Source of the DNA: Nitrososphaerota archaeon
Lineage (GTDB): Archaea; Thermoproteota; Nitrososphaeria; Nitrososphaerales; UBA183
Assembly (NCBI GenBank): GCA_029784825.1
Contig: JAFMAU010000004.1
Coordinates: 1 to 64,000 of the forward strand
Length of the DNA stretch: 64,000 bases
Direction of reading: 5' to 3'
The notes below the pieces were generated by a model. It saw only the letters and a program-made list of their open reading frames with translations, made no database searches and had not been told where the DNA came from. Position 1 is the stretch's first letter. Each line of letters opens with the position of its first letter. Shown piece after piece: positions 33,267 to 41,220 of the stretch. A program made the position numbers and the translations under genes.

Positions 33267-33666
33267 CGAGCTCCTCATAGGGCTCCTGCGGGACGACGCC
33301 CGGGCGTCGAACACGAAGATCGCCACCAAGCTCGGCCTGTCGGAGTCCGCGGTCAGGCGCAGGATCGACAACCTGAAGGAGAGCGGACGGATACGGAAGT
33401 TCACGGTCGAAGTGGACGACAGAGACCAGAGCAGCGCGATCACCTGGGTCTCCGTCGATCCGGCGACCCCCACCCGGCAGGTGAGCGAGAAGATACACGG
33501 GATAAGGGGGGTCGAGTCGGTCTACGAGACGGCCGGCCAGTTCGACATCGCGGTCGTCATCAAGGGTGCGAATATCGGCGAAGTGAACGCGACGATCGAA
33601 GGAATACGCCGCGCCGGAGGCGTGACCGGGACGAACACCACCATGGTGCTGCGAACAATCCGTTGA
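33229..33666 (+). CDS. lysM: Lrp/AsnC-family regulator, likely LysM
   Basis: A 145-residue protein with an N-terminal winged helix (LIGLLRDDARASNTKIATKL, SESAVRRRIDNLKESGRI) and a C-terminal RAM/ACT-like effector domain (VSEKIHGIRGVESVYETAG, FDIAVVIKG). Lrp-family LysM in Sulfolobus controls lysW-linked genes in response to lysine. It overlaps argD by 38 nt and is followed by lysW2 with a palindrome-rich promoter, so it probably controls that promoter. TTG start; the stop TGA abuts the palindrome. Confidence 0.85.
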   Translation: MAKRKQADSDRIDELLIGLLRDDARASNTKIATKLGLSESAVRRRIDNLKESGRIRKFTVEVDDRDQSSAITWVSVDPATPTRQVSEKIHGIRGVESVYETAGQFDIAVVIKGANIGEVNATIEGIRRAGGVTGTNTTMVLRTIR

Positions 33667-33718
33667 ATTCGGCCGAATATCGTTATAACGATTCCGACGC
33701 GCAGGTCATGGGAGGAGG
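33667..33718 (+). promoter_or_regulatory. Palindromic operator, TATA box and RBS of lysW2
   Basis: Immediately after the lysM stop lie a perfect 12-bp palindrome ATTCGGCCGAAT (33667-33678) and a perfect 10-bp palindrome CGTTATAACG (33681-33690) that contains the TATA element. A strong ribosome-binding site, GGAGGAGG (33711-33718), follows, 8 nt before an ACG codon. The layout allows a regulator to block TATA recognition. Confidence 0.6.
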
Positions 33719-33726
33719 AATCGACC

Positions 33727-33900
33727 ACGAACAGCTGCATCGAGTGCGACGCTCCGGTTGTTATCCCTGCCGACGCCATCCAGGGGGAGATAGTGTCCTG
33801 CAAGGAGTGCGGGACGTCCTTCGAACTGGTGAGGGAGCAGTCGGGAGGCCTCTTCACTCTCCGGCAGGCCGAGCTGGAGGAAGAGGACTGGGGCGAGTAA
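33727..33900 (+). CDS. lysW: LysW amino-group carrier protein, copy 2, ACG start
   Basis: A 57-residue LysW paralogue: CIECD and CKECG form the zinc ribbon and EEEDWGE the acidic C-terminus with its modifiable glutamate. No ATG, GTG or TTG lies in frame between the upstream stop and the first cysteines. ACG at 33727 is 8 nt after GGAGGAGG and gives exactly the length of copy 1. It is followed by its own ligase gene. The core between the zinc sites differs from copy 1 (PVVIPADAIQGEIV versus LSVPNDAIVGEIV). Confidence 0.88.
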   Translation, partial: TNSCIECDAPVVIPADAIQGEIVSCKECGTSFELVREQSGGLFTLRQAELEEEDWGE

Positions 33901-33904
33901 GCGG

Positions 33905-34753
33905 ACGCCGTCCTTCTCTCTCCTCTACGACACCATCCGCTGGGAAGAGAAGGCGATGGTCGCCGCAGCCGAGAAGAAGGGCGTCAAGGCGAACCTCGTC
34001 GACTCCAAAGACCTCTCGATCACCCTGAACCACGGCGAGTTGCCTCTTGCCGACAGGGTGGTCCTCCAGAGGTGCGTCAGCTACTTTCGGAACGTGCACT
34101 CGACCGCGGCCCTCGAGTCCGCCGGGCACCGGCTGGTCAACTCTTTCTCCTGCGCCTGGGTCTGCGGCAACAAGCTTTTCGGGACTCTCGCCCTCGTCAG
34201 GCACAGGGTCCCCACGCCGAAGACCGCCCTCGCCATGGCCGAGGACTCGGCGCTGCGGTCCATCGAAAAGATGGGGTACCCTTCGGTGGTCAAGCCAGTC
34301 GTCGGGAGCTGGGGGAGGCTTTCCGCCCTCATGAAGGACGGAGACGCTGCCAGGGCCATCATAGAGGACAGGGAGCACATGTTCCCGCTCTACCAGATCT
34401 ACTACCTTCAGGAGTTCGTGAAGAGGCCCCCCAGGGACATCCGGTCCTTCGTCCTCGACGGCAGGACCATAGCGGCGATCTACAGGTACTCGGGCTCCGA
34501 CTGGAGGACGAACACCGCCCGCGGAGGAAGAGCCGAGAGGTGCCCGGTCACCCCCGAGCTCGACGAGCTGTCAGTGAAGGCGGCAGAAGCGGTCGGAGGG
34601 GAGTTCGTCGGGGTGGACCTGATGGAGGGGGAGGACGGCCTTCTGGTCCACGAGGTCAACAACACGACGGAGTTCAAGAACACGGTCCCTGCGACTGGCG
34701 TCGACATCCCCGGAATGGTTATTGACTATCTGATATCGGTCCAGAAAAGATGA
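33905..34753 (+). CDS. lysX: LysX/ArgX-type LysW ligase, copy 2, probable ACG start
   Basis: An ATP-grasp ligase paralogous to copy 1. Motifs: KMGYPSVVKPVVGSWG, YLQEFVKRPPRDIRSFV, RTNTARGG, VHEVNNTTEFKN. The first ATG, 33956, would cut off the conserved start (YDTIRWEEKA). The codons before it contain no ATG/GTG/TTG back to the lysW2 stop. ACG at 33905 gives 282 residues, one less than copy 1. It overlaps lysK by 4 nt (ATGA). Confidence 0.88.
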   Translation, partial: TPSFSLLYDTIRWEEKAMVAAAEKKGVKANLVDSKDLSITLNHGELPLADRVVLQRCVSYFRNVHSTAALESAGHRLVNSFSCAWVCGNKLFGTLALVRHRVPTPKTALAMAEDSALRSIEKMGYPSVVKPVVGSWGRLSALMKDGDAARAIIEDREHMFPLYQIYYLQEFVKRPPRDIRSFVLDGRTIAAIYRYSGSDWRTNTARGGRAERCPVTPELDELSVKAAEAVGGEFVGVDLMEGEDGLLVHEVNNTTEFKNTVPATGVDIPGMVIDYLISVQKR

Positions 34754-35856
34754 GCGGTCCGTCGGACAGCCCAGTCGGGGTGCTCCTCGACGCCCTCCGG
34801 ATCTATTCCCCCACGACGCAGGAGTCGGGGCTCGCCGCTTTCCTCGCGGAGAAGATGGAGACGCTCGGCTACTCCAGGGTCCGCGTCGACAAGGTCGGCA
34901 ACGCCCTTGGAGAGATAGGCAGGGGCAGGACGAGGCTCCTCATGTGCGGCCACATGGACACAGTCCCAGGGAAGCTCCCGGTGACCAGCAAAGGAGGCAG
35001 GGTCTACGGCCGCGGGGCCGCGGACGCGAAGTCCCCCCTCTGCGCGCTGCTCCTTGCGGGGGCTGCAATGGCCGACTCCGAGACCAGGATCACCTTCGTT
35101 GGCGTCACGCAGGAGGAGGGCGAGGGCGCCGGCATCGAGCACCTGATCAGGAGCGGGGGAGACTACGACTACGCTGTCTTCGGGGAGCCCAGCGGAGCGG
35201 GCAGGATCACAGTGGGTTACCGGGGCCGCGTCAGCCTGTACGTCAAGGTGAAGACAGCAGGGGGGCACGCCGGCTCTCCCTGGGCCCAGCGCAGCGCGTT
35301 CGACGAGTTCACCGCCCTGCTTTCAAGACTAAAGGCGTACGAGAAGTCGAAGGAGGTCGCGGGGGACCACTTCAGGTCCCTCTCCGTCTCTCCCACTCTC
35401 GTCAAGGCGGGGGTGTACCACAATGTGATCCCCAACCTGTGCGAGGCGACCCTGGACCTCAGGCTCCCCCCCTCAATGGAGTCGTCGAAGGCCGTCAGGG
35501 AGATCCGACGCGTGGCTCGCCAGACGGACGAAGGAGCGCAGGTCGAGGTCGAACCAGGAGAGCCGACCGAGGCCTACGAAGCGGACACAGGCTCACGCCT
35601 CGTCAGGTCCTTCCAGAGGGCCATACTCCTCAAGCTGAAGACGAAGCCGAGCCTCGTCCGGAAGACCGGCACCGGAGACATGAACACCTTCGCCCACAGG
35701 AAGCGGACCGAGTGCGTCACCTACGGGCCGGGGCTGTCCCGCACCAGCCACACCGACGGGGAGATGGTCGAGATCAAGGACTACCTGGACAGCATAGAAG
35801 TGTTGAAAGAGGCGGTCGGCCAGCTTCAGGCGCTGGGCCCCAGGAGAAGCGGTTGA
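34750..35856 (+). CDS. lysK: LysW-lysine/ornithine hydrolase (LysK)
   Basis: A 368-residue M20-family metallopeptidase that frees lysine or ornithine from LysW. Metal ligands and the catalytic parts lie in LLMCGHMDTVPG, GRGAADAKSPL, TQEEGEGAG and FGEPSGAGR, with TGTGDMNTFAH and SRTSHTDGE near the end. It overlaps the ligase gene (ATGA) and argF (TTGA), and is the single release enzyme for both LysW systems in the block. Confidence 0.93.
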   Translation: MSGPSDSPVGVLLDALRIYSPTTQESGLAAFLAEKMETLGYSRVRVDKVGNALGEIGRGRTRLLMCGHMDTVPGKLPVTSKGGRVYGRGAADAKSPLCALLLAGAAMADSETRITFVGVTQEEGEGAGIEHLIRSGGDYDYAVFGEPSGAGRITVGYRGRVSLYVKVKTAGGHAGSPWAQRSAFDEFTALLSRLKAYEKSKEVAGDHFRSLSVSPTLVKAGVYHNVIPNLCEATLDLRLPPSMESSKAVREIRRVARQTDEGAQVEVEPGEPTEAYEADTGSRLVRSFQRAILLKLKTKPSLVRKTGTGDMNTFAHRKRTECVTYGPGLSRTSHTDGEMVEIKDYLDSIEVLKEAVGQLQALGPRRSG

Positions 35857-36803
35857 AAGGTAAAGACTTCCTCACGCTGACCGAGTTCAACTCAGAAGAC
35901 CTTGGGCAGGTCCTTGACCTGGCAGCCAGGCTCAAGGCGAAGCGCACCTCAGGCCTCGGATCGAGCGCCCTCAAGGGGAAGAGCGTTGCTCTCGTCTTCG
36001 AGAAGCCTAGCCTCAGGACGCGGGTGAGCTTCCAGGTGGCGGTCTCGGAGCTCGGAGGCTTCTCCATGAACCTGAGCTCGAACGAGCTCCAGCTCGGCCG
36101 GGGGGAGACCGTGGAAGACACGGCCAGGGTGCTCTCCAGGTACGTCCACTGCATAATGGCGAGGGTCAACAGGCACGGGGACATCGAACGCCTCGCAGGC
36201 GCAGCGTCCGTCCCTGTCGTCAACGGCCTGAGCGACCTGCACCACCCAGTCCAGATACTCGCAGACCTCTTGACGCTCAAGGAGCGCAAAGGGAAGCTGA
36301 AGGGGCTGAAGGTAGGGTGGGTCGGGGACGGTGACAACGTCTGCAACTCGTGGGCGTACGGCGCTGCGCTGGCTGGCATCGACTTCGTCGCCGCGACCCC
36401 GAAAGGCTTCGAGCCTTCGCCCGCCATGATCGCCGTTGCGACGAAGAGGGCGAAGGAGACTGGGGGGAGCGTCCGGGTCGTGGACGACCCTGTCGAAGCA
36501 GCCTCCGGCGCCGACTGCGTGATGACCGACACGTTCGTCTCGATGGGTTTCGAGAAGGAGCAGGAGGCCCGCCTCAAGGCGTTCATGCCGAAGTACAGGG
36601 TGACGAAGTCTCTGATGGCCAGGGCGAAGAAGGGCGTGATCTTCGAGCACTGCCTCCCAGCCCACAGGGGGGAGGAGGTGGACCCAGACGTCATCGACGG
36701 GCCCCAGTCGGTCGTCTTCGACGAGGCCGAGAACAGGCTGCACACTGAGAAGGCCCTGCTCTGCTTCCTCATGCTCGGGAAGCGCGAGCTCTCCGGTCTA
36801 TGA
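35853..36803 (+). CDS. argF: Ornithine carbamoyltransferase
   Basis: A 316-residue enzyme converting ornithine and carbamoyl phosphate to citrulline. Motifs: EKPSLRTRVSFQVA (carbamoyl-phosphate site), HHPVQILADLLT, GDGDNVCNSW, MTDTFVSMG and HCLPAHRG. The TTG at 35853 overlaps the lysK stop. The frame is open far upstream but those residues belong to lysK in another register. Its presence, with argG and argH, shows that the block makes arginine. Confidence 0.97.
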   Translation: MKGKDFLTLTEFNSEDLGQVLDLAARLKAKRTSGLGSSALKGKSVALVFEKPSLRTRVSFQVAVSELGGFSMNLSSNELQLGRGETVEDTARVLSRYVHCIMARVNRHGDIERLAGAASVPVVNGLSDLHHPVQILADLLTLKERKGKLKGLKVGWVGDGDNVCNSWAYGAALAGIDFVAATPKGFEPSPAMIAVATKRAKETGGSVRVVDDPVEAASGADCVMTDTFVSMGFEKEQEARLKAFMPKYRVTKSLMARAKKGVIFEHCLPAHRGEEVDPDVIDGPQSVVFDEAENRLHTEKALLCFLMLGKRELSGL

Positions 36804-37625
36804 CCTGATCACTTCGAGGCCGAACTGGCTTGCCAGCCCGAGTATCCTCTGCTTGTGGGCCCCGAGCCCCTTCCAGTCGACCACGGCGTACCTGACCGGC
36901 GCGTTCGTCCTCCGCACCATCTGCCCGAGCATCTCCTCGTCCACATGCCCGAGGGCGTGCTTCGGCGCGACGAATGCGAACGCGATGTCCGACTCCGTCG
37001 TCATCTCCGTGAACTTCCTGGGGTAGTGGGTCCCTCCGAACCCGAGCGCGACCCTGCTCCAGATCTCCTTCTCAGTCAGGCTCTTCAGTAGCGACTCGGC
37101 TATCACGCCTGCCGCGTGCCTGTCCTTCCACTCCTTCTCCGTGGCTCCCAGCTCGACGAACATGACCGGCTTCTGCAGCGAAGTGGGCCCGTGGTGGGTC
37201 GCCTCCATAGTGATCTCGTACCCCTTGACCTCCGCCTTCCTCGCGGCCAGGGCCCTGAGGTAGTTCTTCAGGAGCGCCGGGTCTGAACGGCCCAGCTCCC
37301 TGGGGTTCCCTCCCACCTCCGCTTCCGCCGAGAAGTTCCCTGTGGTGTGCGCTGTGAGGGCGGGGATCCCCGACTCGGCCCTGTGCGTCGAGAGGAAGAT
37401 GTACGCCTGGGGGTTGAAGTACTGGTCGAGGTCAGGCGGAGAGACGATCGAGCCGTCGAAGAAGGCGAGCAGGAGGGAGCCCTTCTGGTACACCGGCTTC
37501 CCCAGCAGGTTCACCCCGGTCGAAGCGAACCCCGAGCCATCGATGAGGGCCTCCGCGATGGTCATCGAAGCCACGTTCGAGGTGGAAGCCACGAGCAGGG
37601 TGGCCGGCTCCCCAGCCGGATTCAT
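36798..37625 (-). CDS. dtdA: D-aminoacyl-tRNA deacylase (DTD2/GEK1 type)
   Basis: A 275-residue enzyme removing D-amino acids from mischarged tRNA. Family motifs are IFLSTHRAESG, EATHHGPTSLQKPVMFVELG, GFGGTHYPRKFTEM and PKHALGHV. ATG 37625 is chosen because a CGTTAATATCAC box lies ~32 nt upstream; GTG 37646 would add seven residues. Convergent with argF, overlapping by 6 nt. DTD2 is the archaeal and plant form. Confidence 0.94.
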   Translation of the reverse strand: MNPAGEPATLLVASTSNVASMTIAEALIDGSGFASTGVNLLGKPVYQKGSLLLAFFDGSIVSPPDLDQYFNPQAYIFLSTHRAESGIPALTAHTTGNFSAEAEVGGNPRELGRSDPALLKNYLRALAARKAEVKGYEITMEATHHGPTSLQKPVMFVELGATEKEWKDRHAAGVIAESLLKSLTEKEIWSRVALGFGGTHYPRKFTEMTTESDIAFAFVAPKHALGHVDEEMLGQMVRRTNAPVRYAVVDWKGLGAHKQRILGLASQFGLEVIRS

Positions 37626-37730
37626 GGTTCCCCGCCCGGCGGCCACGTGATATTAACGATGAAACGTCAGGGCCAGCGTCGGAGCTCCACCCAAAACATA
37701 TAAGCCGTCGAGGGGCGAGAACGTTCCAGA

Positions 37731-37898
37731 ATGGGGTTCCGAGACTTCCTCAGGTCGTCGAACGCCATATTCAAGCTGGCCCACAAGAGCGACAGGGACG
37801 AGTTCACTCTCTACCTGAAGCTGGTCACCCTCGGTGTGGCCGTAGTGGGCGCCATAGGCTTCCTCATCAAGCTGATCGGAAGCATATTCTTCGGGTAG
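37731..37898 (+). CDS. secE: Preprotein translocase subunit SecE/Sss1
   Basis: A 55-residue single-span protein: an amphipathic N-terminal helix (FRDFLRSSNAIFKLAHKSDRDEF), then LYLKLVTLGVAVVGAIGFLIKLI as the membrane helix. This is the Sec61-gamma/SecE form. A CATATAAG TATA box (37697-37704) lies ~30 nt upstream. In most archaea spt5 and L11 follow directly; here two other genes lie between. Confidence 0.9.
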   Translation: MGFRDFLRSSNAIFKLAHKSDRDEFTLYLKLVTLGVAVVGAIGFLIKLIGSIFFG

Positions 37899-37911
37899 AA
37901 GCGCCGACCAC

Positions 37912-38742
37912 TCAAAAGTCCCGCTGGTAGGCGTACTGCGCGACTTCGATGAGCTTCGTCCTCAAGAAGAGCGACCTGACCCCCTCCAGGAAGCCCGTCC
38001 CATACTTGGTCAGGACGTAGACAGTCTTCCCGTCTTCGCTGACCGCCTGGAGATACCCGTTGCTTGCCAGGTATTCGGTGTACTCCTTGGTCCTCTTGTG
38101 GTTGAGCCTGGCATAGAACGCGACCTCGAAGGGGGTCATGGGACCGCGCTTCATCACTTCCAGGATCTCCAGGTAGATCTCGAACTTGGACCTCCTCTGG
38201 AAGAAGTCTGACCAGGGCTTGGGCACGGCTGCCGTGAGCCCGGAGGTCGCAGACCACGGCTGGACTCCGAGCATGACGTCAGGGACCGCGGCCCCTTTCA
38301 GCATCGCCGAACCCTGGAACCCGAAGGAGCCCGAGCCCTGGACCAGCACGAATGCGACATGCTCGAACGATCTCCCCGCCCTCGCGGCCCCGGCTATGAC
38401 GAAGTCTCCCTCCTTGCCATGTGCGACCGGTGCGCCGTCGGGACTCCAGGCCAGCTTGGGCTGGTCGTCCGAGATCATGAACTGCGCCACCACACCATGG
38501 GCAGCGTTCTGAGAGAGCGTCGGGGCTCCGGCCAGGTCAAACGCCATCTCCATCCGGTCCGGCCCTCCAGTGACTAACAGCCCCGCGGTGAAGCCCGAGA
38601 AGCCGAGTGGTCCCGAAGCTGCGCTCTGAGCAGCGCTGCCAAAGGAGTAGAGGGGCAGAGCCAGACCCGACGAGACTAGCAGCGCCACCAGCAGGCCGAC
38701 ACGGGCCCGGCCTGGCGAAGGGTTGTCCTCCACTTGCTGCAA
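37912..38742 (-). CDS. N-terminally anchored protein with C-terminal winged helix
   Basis: A 276-residue protein. A hydrophobic segment at residues ~15-40 (VGLLVALLVSSGLALPLYSF) follows an arginine-bearing N-terminus. Residues ~45-180 are strand-rich with many glycines, like an exported domain. Residues ~185-270 form a winged-helix region (IYLEILEVMKRGPMTPFEVAFYARLNHK in shortened form, then YLASNGYLQAV, YVLTKYGTGFL), like the archaeal ArnR-type wHTH. No clear second membrane span separates the two, which makes the topology puzzling. It reads opposite to secE and htrA, between them. Confidence 0.6.
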   Translation of the reverse strand: MQQVEDNPSPGRARVGLLVALLVSSGLALPLYSFGSAAQSAASGPLGFSGFTAGLLVTGGPDRMEMAFDLAGAPTLSQNAAHGVVAQFMISDDQPKLAWSPDGAPVAHGKEGDFVIAGAARAGRSFEHVAFVLVQGSGSFGFQGSAMLKGAAVPDVMLGVQPWSATSGLTAAVPKPWSDFFQRRSKFEIYLEILEVMKRGPMTPFEVAFYARLNHKRTKEYTEYLASNGYLQAVSEDGKTVYVLTKYGTGFLEGVRSLFLRTKLIEVAQYAYQRDF

Positions 38743-38898
38743 CTTCTTCTGGAAAACGCACTCCCAGATATTTCAGCCTTGTGTACCAACTTGCATGACC
38801 GCACGACGCGGTCCCCTGCAGCGCCCGAGTGACGTCTCCCTGGTACACCATGCATAAATGGGCGCGGACAGGGAAGACGCATCGAGAAGGGATCAAGA

Positions 38899-40110
38899 CT
38901 GGAAGTCCAGAGCAGGTCGAACAGGGGCCTTGTCGCGCTCGCAGTCGTGCTGCTTGTCGCCACGGGCTCGCTGGCATCGCTGTACTACTACCAGTACGCC
39001 CAGTCGAACCAGAGGATCTCCTCCCTCCAGGCCACCATATCCTCCCTGCAGAGCCTCCTGGCATCGAACGGCACAGGCTCCGGGGGCGGGGTGTCCACAA
39101 CCAATTCGAGTTCCATCGACACCACCCTGATCTATGACTACGCGAACGCGAGCGTGGTGACCGTCCAGGGCCTGCAGGCGACGTCCTCGTTCTTCGGCAC
39201 CACCTACCAGCCCGTGCTGGGCTCAGGGTTCGTGGTCGCGTTCCACGGCTCCTACTATATCGTCTCGAACTACCACGTCGTGCAGAACGACATCAACATC
39301 TCCGTGACGTTCCACGACGGGAACGCGTACGGAGCCAAGGTGGTCGGCTCCGACCCATACAGCGACCTCGCGGTTCTGACCGCCGCCGGGGTCCCGGCCT
39401 CAGAGTATAATCCCCTGACGCTGGTGGCGTCCTCGAACCTCAAGGTCGGCCAGCAGGTCGTGGCGATAGGGAACCCGTACGGTCTGGCCGGCTCCCTGAC
39501 AGAGGGGCTCGTCAGCCAGCTTGGAAGGACACTCCAGGACTCGACTTCGGGGAACTTCAGCATCGCAGACGTAATCCAGATCAGCACCCCCATCAATCCT
39601 GGGAACTCGGGCGGTCCCCTCCTGAACTCCCGCGGCCAGGTGGTGGGGATAACCACGGCCATTGTCAGTGGCTCCCAGGGGATCGGCTTCGCCATACCGT
39701 CCGACACAATAGTGAAAGAGCTCCCATATCTGATAACCACGGGCTCGTACAACCTCCACCCCTTCCTCGGGATAGGGGAGGCTGACATGAGCTACGACCT
39801 GGCGCAGGCCAGCCACGTCAACGTCACCTACGGGGTCCTCGTGGAGAGCGTGCTCCAGGGGAGCCCCGCCGCCTCGGCTGGCCTTAGGGCTGGCACGACC
39901 CAGAAGCTGGTCGACGGGTCAGTCTACGTGCTGGGCGGGGACATCATAGTCTCGGCCAACGGCACGAGGATCGCCAACAGCGACGCTCTCTCGACCTGGA
40001 TCCAGGAGCACGCGGTCCCGGGACAGACGGTGCAGCTGGGAGTCGTGAGGGGAGGCTCCCTCCTCACAGTCTCAGTGACGCTGGGGACAAGGCCCCCGAT
40101 ATCAGGCTAG
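38899..40110 (+). CDS. HtrA/DegP-like serine protease, probable CTG start
   Basis: A trypsin-fold protease with a PDZ domain. The catalytic triad lies in VSNYHVV (His), DPYSDLAVL (Asp) and NPGNSGGPL (Ser); a PDZ region follows from about residue 285 (VLQGSPAASAGLRAG). A signal anchor (GLVALAVVLLVATGSLASLYYY) and a short coiled coil precede the domain. The first GTG (38947) would cut the anchor in half. CTG 38899 keeps the basic flank and the whole helix (403 residues). A GCATAAATGG box lies ~45 nt upstream. It faces the cell exterior and probably handles misfolded surface proteins. Confidence 0.88.
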   Translation: MEVQSRSNRGLVALAVVLLVATGSLASLYYYQYAQSNQRISSLQATISSLQSLLASNGTGSGGGVSTTNSSSIDTTLIYDYANASVVTVQGLQATSSFFGTTYQPVLGSGFVVAFHGSYYIVSNYHVVQNDINISVTFHDGNAYGAKVVGSDPYSDLAVLTAAGVPASEYNPLTLVASSNLKVGQQVVAIGNPYGLAGSLTEGLVSQLGRTLQDSTSGNFSIADVIQISTPINPGNSGGPLLNSRGQVVGITTAIVSGSQGIGFAIPSDTIVKELPYLITTGSYNLHPFLGIGEADMSYDLAQASHVNVTYGVLVESVLQGSPAASAGLRAGTTQKLVDGSVYVLGGDIIVSANGTRIANSDALSTWIQEHAVPGQTVQLGVVRGGSLLTVSVTLGTRPPISG

Positions 40111-40193
40111 CCGCCCGACCGGCCCCGTGAGACGGGAGCGGCGCATAAAGTTATTAGGCCAACAAAAATCCGGCTGTTTTCGTCTTGTCTGTC

Positions 40194-40673
40194 ATGAGCG
40201 ATCAGGAAAGGACGAGCTCCATATTCCCGGTCAAGACCACCGGAGGTCAGGAGAGGACCGTGGCCACCTTCGTGGCCAACAGGGCCATCCAGAAGACCAA
40301 GCCGATCTACTCCGTCCTGGCCCTGGACACCTGGAAGGGGTACGTCCTCTTCGAGGCGCCGAACAGCCAGGTCGTCGACGAGAGCATCCAGGGCTTCAAG
40401 CACGTCAGGAGCAAGATTCCGGGGATGATGCAGTACTCCGACATCGAGAAGTTCCTCGTCACAAAGTCCATGGTCGCAGAGCTCAACGAAGGGGACACAG
40501 TGGAGATAGTCGCCGGCCCGTTCAAGACCATGAGGGCGAAGATCTCCCGCGTGGAGAAGGAGAAGCAGGAGATCACGGTCTCCCTCCTCGACACAGCCTT
40601 CGCGCTGCCGATAACAATCGACGCGAGCTACGTCAAGATCGTAGAGCGCGCGAAGCCGGAGCAGCCCAAGTGA
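40194..40673 (+). CDS. spt5: Transcription elongation factor Spt5 (NusG-like)
   Basis: A 159-residue protein with an NGN domain (YSVLALDTWKGYVLFEAP, HVRSKIPGMM) and a KOW domain (LNEGDTVEIVAGPFKTMRAKI). With Spt4 it binds RNA polymerase and aids processivity. TTG 40185 would add three residues; ATG 40194 is conventional. A CATAAAGTTATTAG promoter region is at 40143-40156. It heads L11-L1-L10. Confidence 0.95.
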   Translation: MSDQERTSSIFPVKTTGGQERTVATFVANRAIQKTKPIYSVLALDTWKGYVLFEAPNSQVVDESIQGFKHVRSKIPGMMQYSDIEKFLVTKSMVAELNEGDTVEIVAGPFKTMRAKISRVEKEKQEITVSLLDTAFALPITIDASYVKIVERAKPEQPK

Positions 40674-40679
40674 TGAAGA

Positions 40680-41162
40680 ATGGGTGAGAGCAAAGTAATC
40701 AACGTCCTGGTGACCGGTGGGGAAGCGAGCGCAGGCCCGCCCCTCGGCCCAGCCCTCGGCCCCCTCGGGGTCAACGTCCTCGGCGTAGTCAACGAAATCA
40801 ACAAGCAGACCGCCGGGTTCCACGGCATGCGCGTCCCCGTGAAGGTCGAGGTGGACTCGGAAACCAAACAGTTCGTCATCTCCGTGGGCACCCCCACCAC
40901 GTCGGCGCTCATCGCCAAGGAGTCAGGCATACCGAAGGGCGCGGCCAAGCCCAACGTCGACTTCGTAGGGGAGCTGACCATGGACAAGGTCGTCAGCATC
41001 GCGAAGAGCAAGATGGCGGGGTCCTACGCCGCGACAGTCCGCTCCGCGGTCAAGGAGGTCGTCGGGAGCTGCGTCAGCATGGGGGTCAAGGTCGAGGGGA
41101 AGGACCCGAGGGAGTTCATGAAAGAGATAGACGCCGGAAAGTGGGACTCCAAGTTCGCATAG
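40680..41162 (+). CDS. rpl11: Ribosomal protein L11
   Basis: A 160-residue L11: GGEASAGPPLGPALGPLG is the canonical N-terminal signature, and the C-terminal RNA-binding domain is intact (VGELTMDKVVSIAKSKM, AVKEVVGSCVSMGV). It forms the GTPase-associated centre with 23S rRNA and the L10/L12 stalk. Start 6 nt after the spt5 stop. Confidence 0.97.
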   Translation: MGESKVINVLVTGGEASAGPPLGPALGPLGVNVLGVVNEINKQTAGFHGMRVPVKVEVDSETKQFVISVGTPTTSALIAKESGIPKGAAKPNVDFVGELTMDKVVSIAKSKMAGSYAATVRSAVKEVVGSCVSMGVKVEGKDPREFMKEIDAGKWDSKFA

Positions 41163-41220
41163 ACGACACAACGCTTTTATCCGATGCTTCAAGGCTCGGC
41201 AAGGAATTCGTGAAGAGTGA

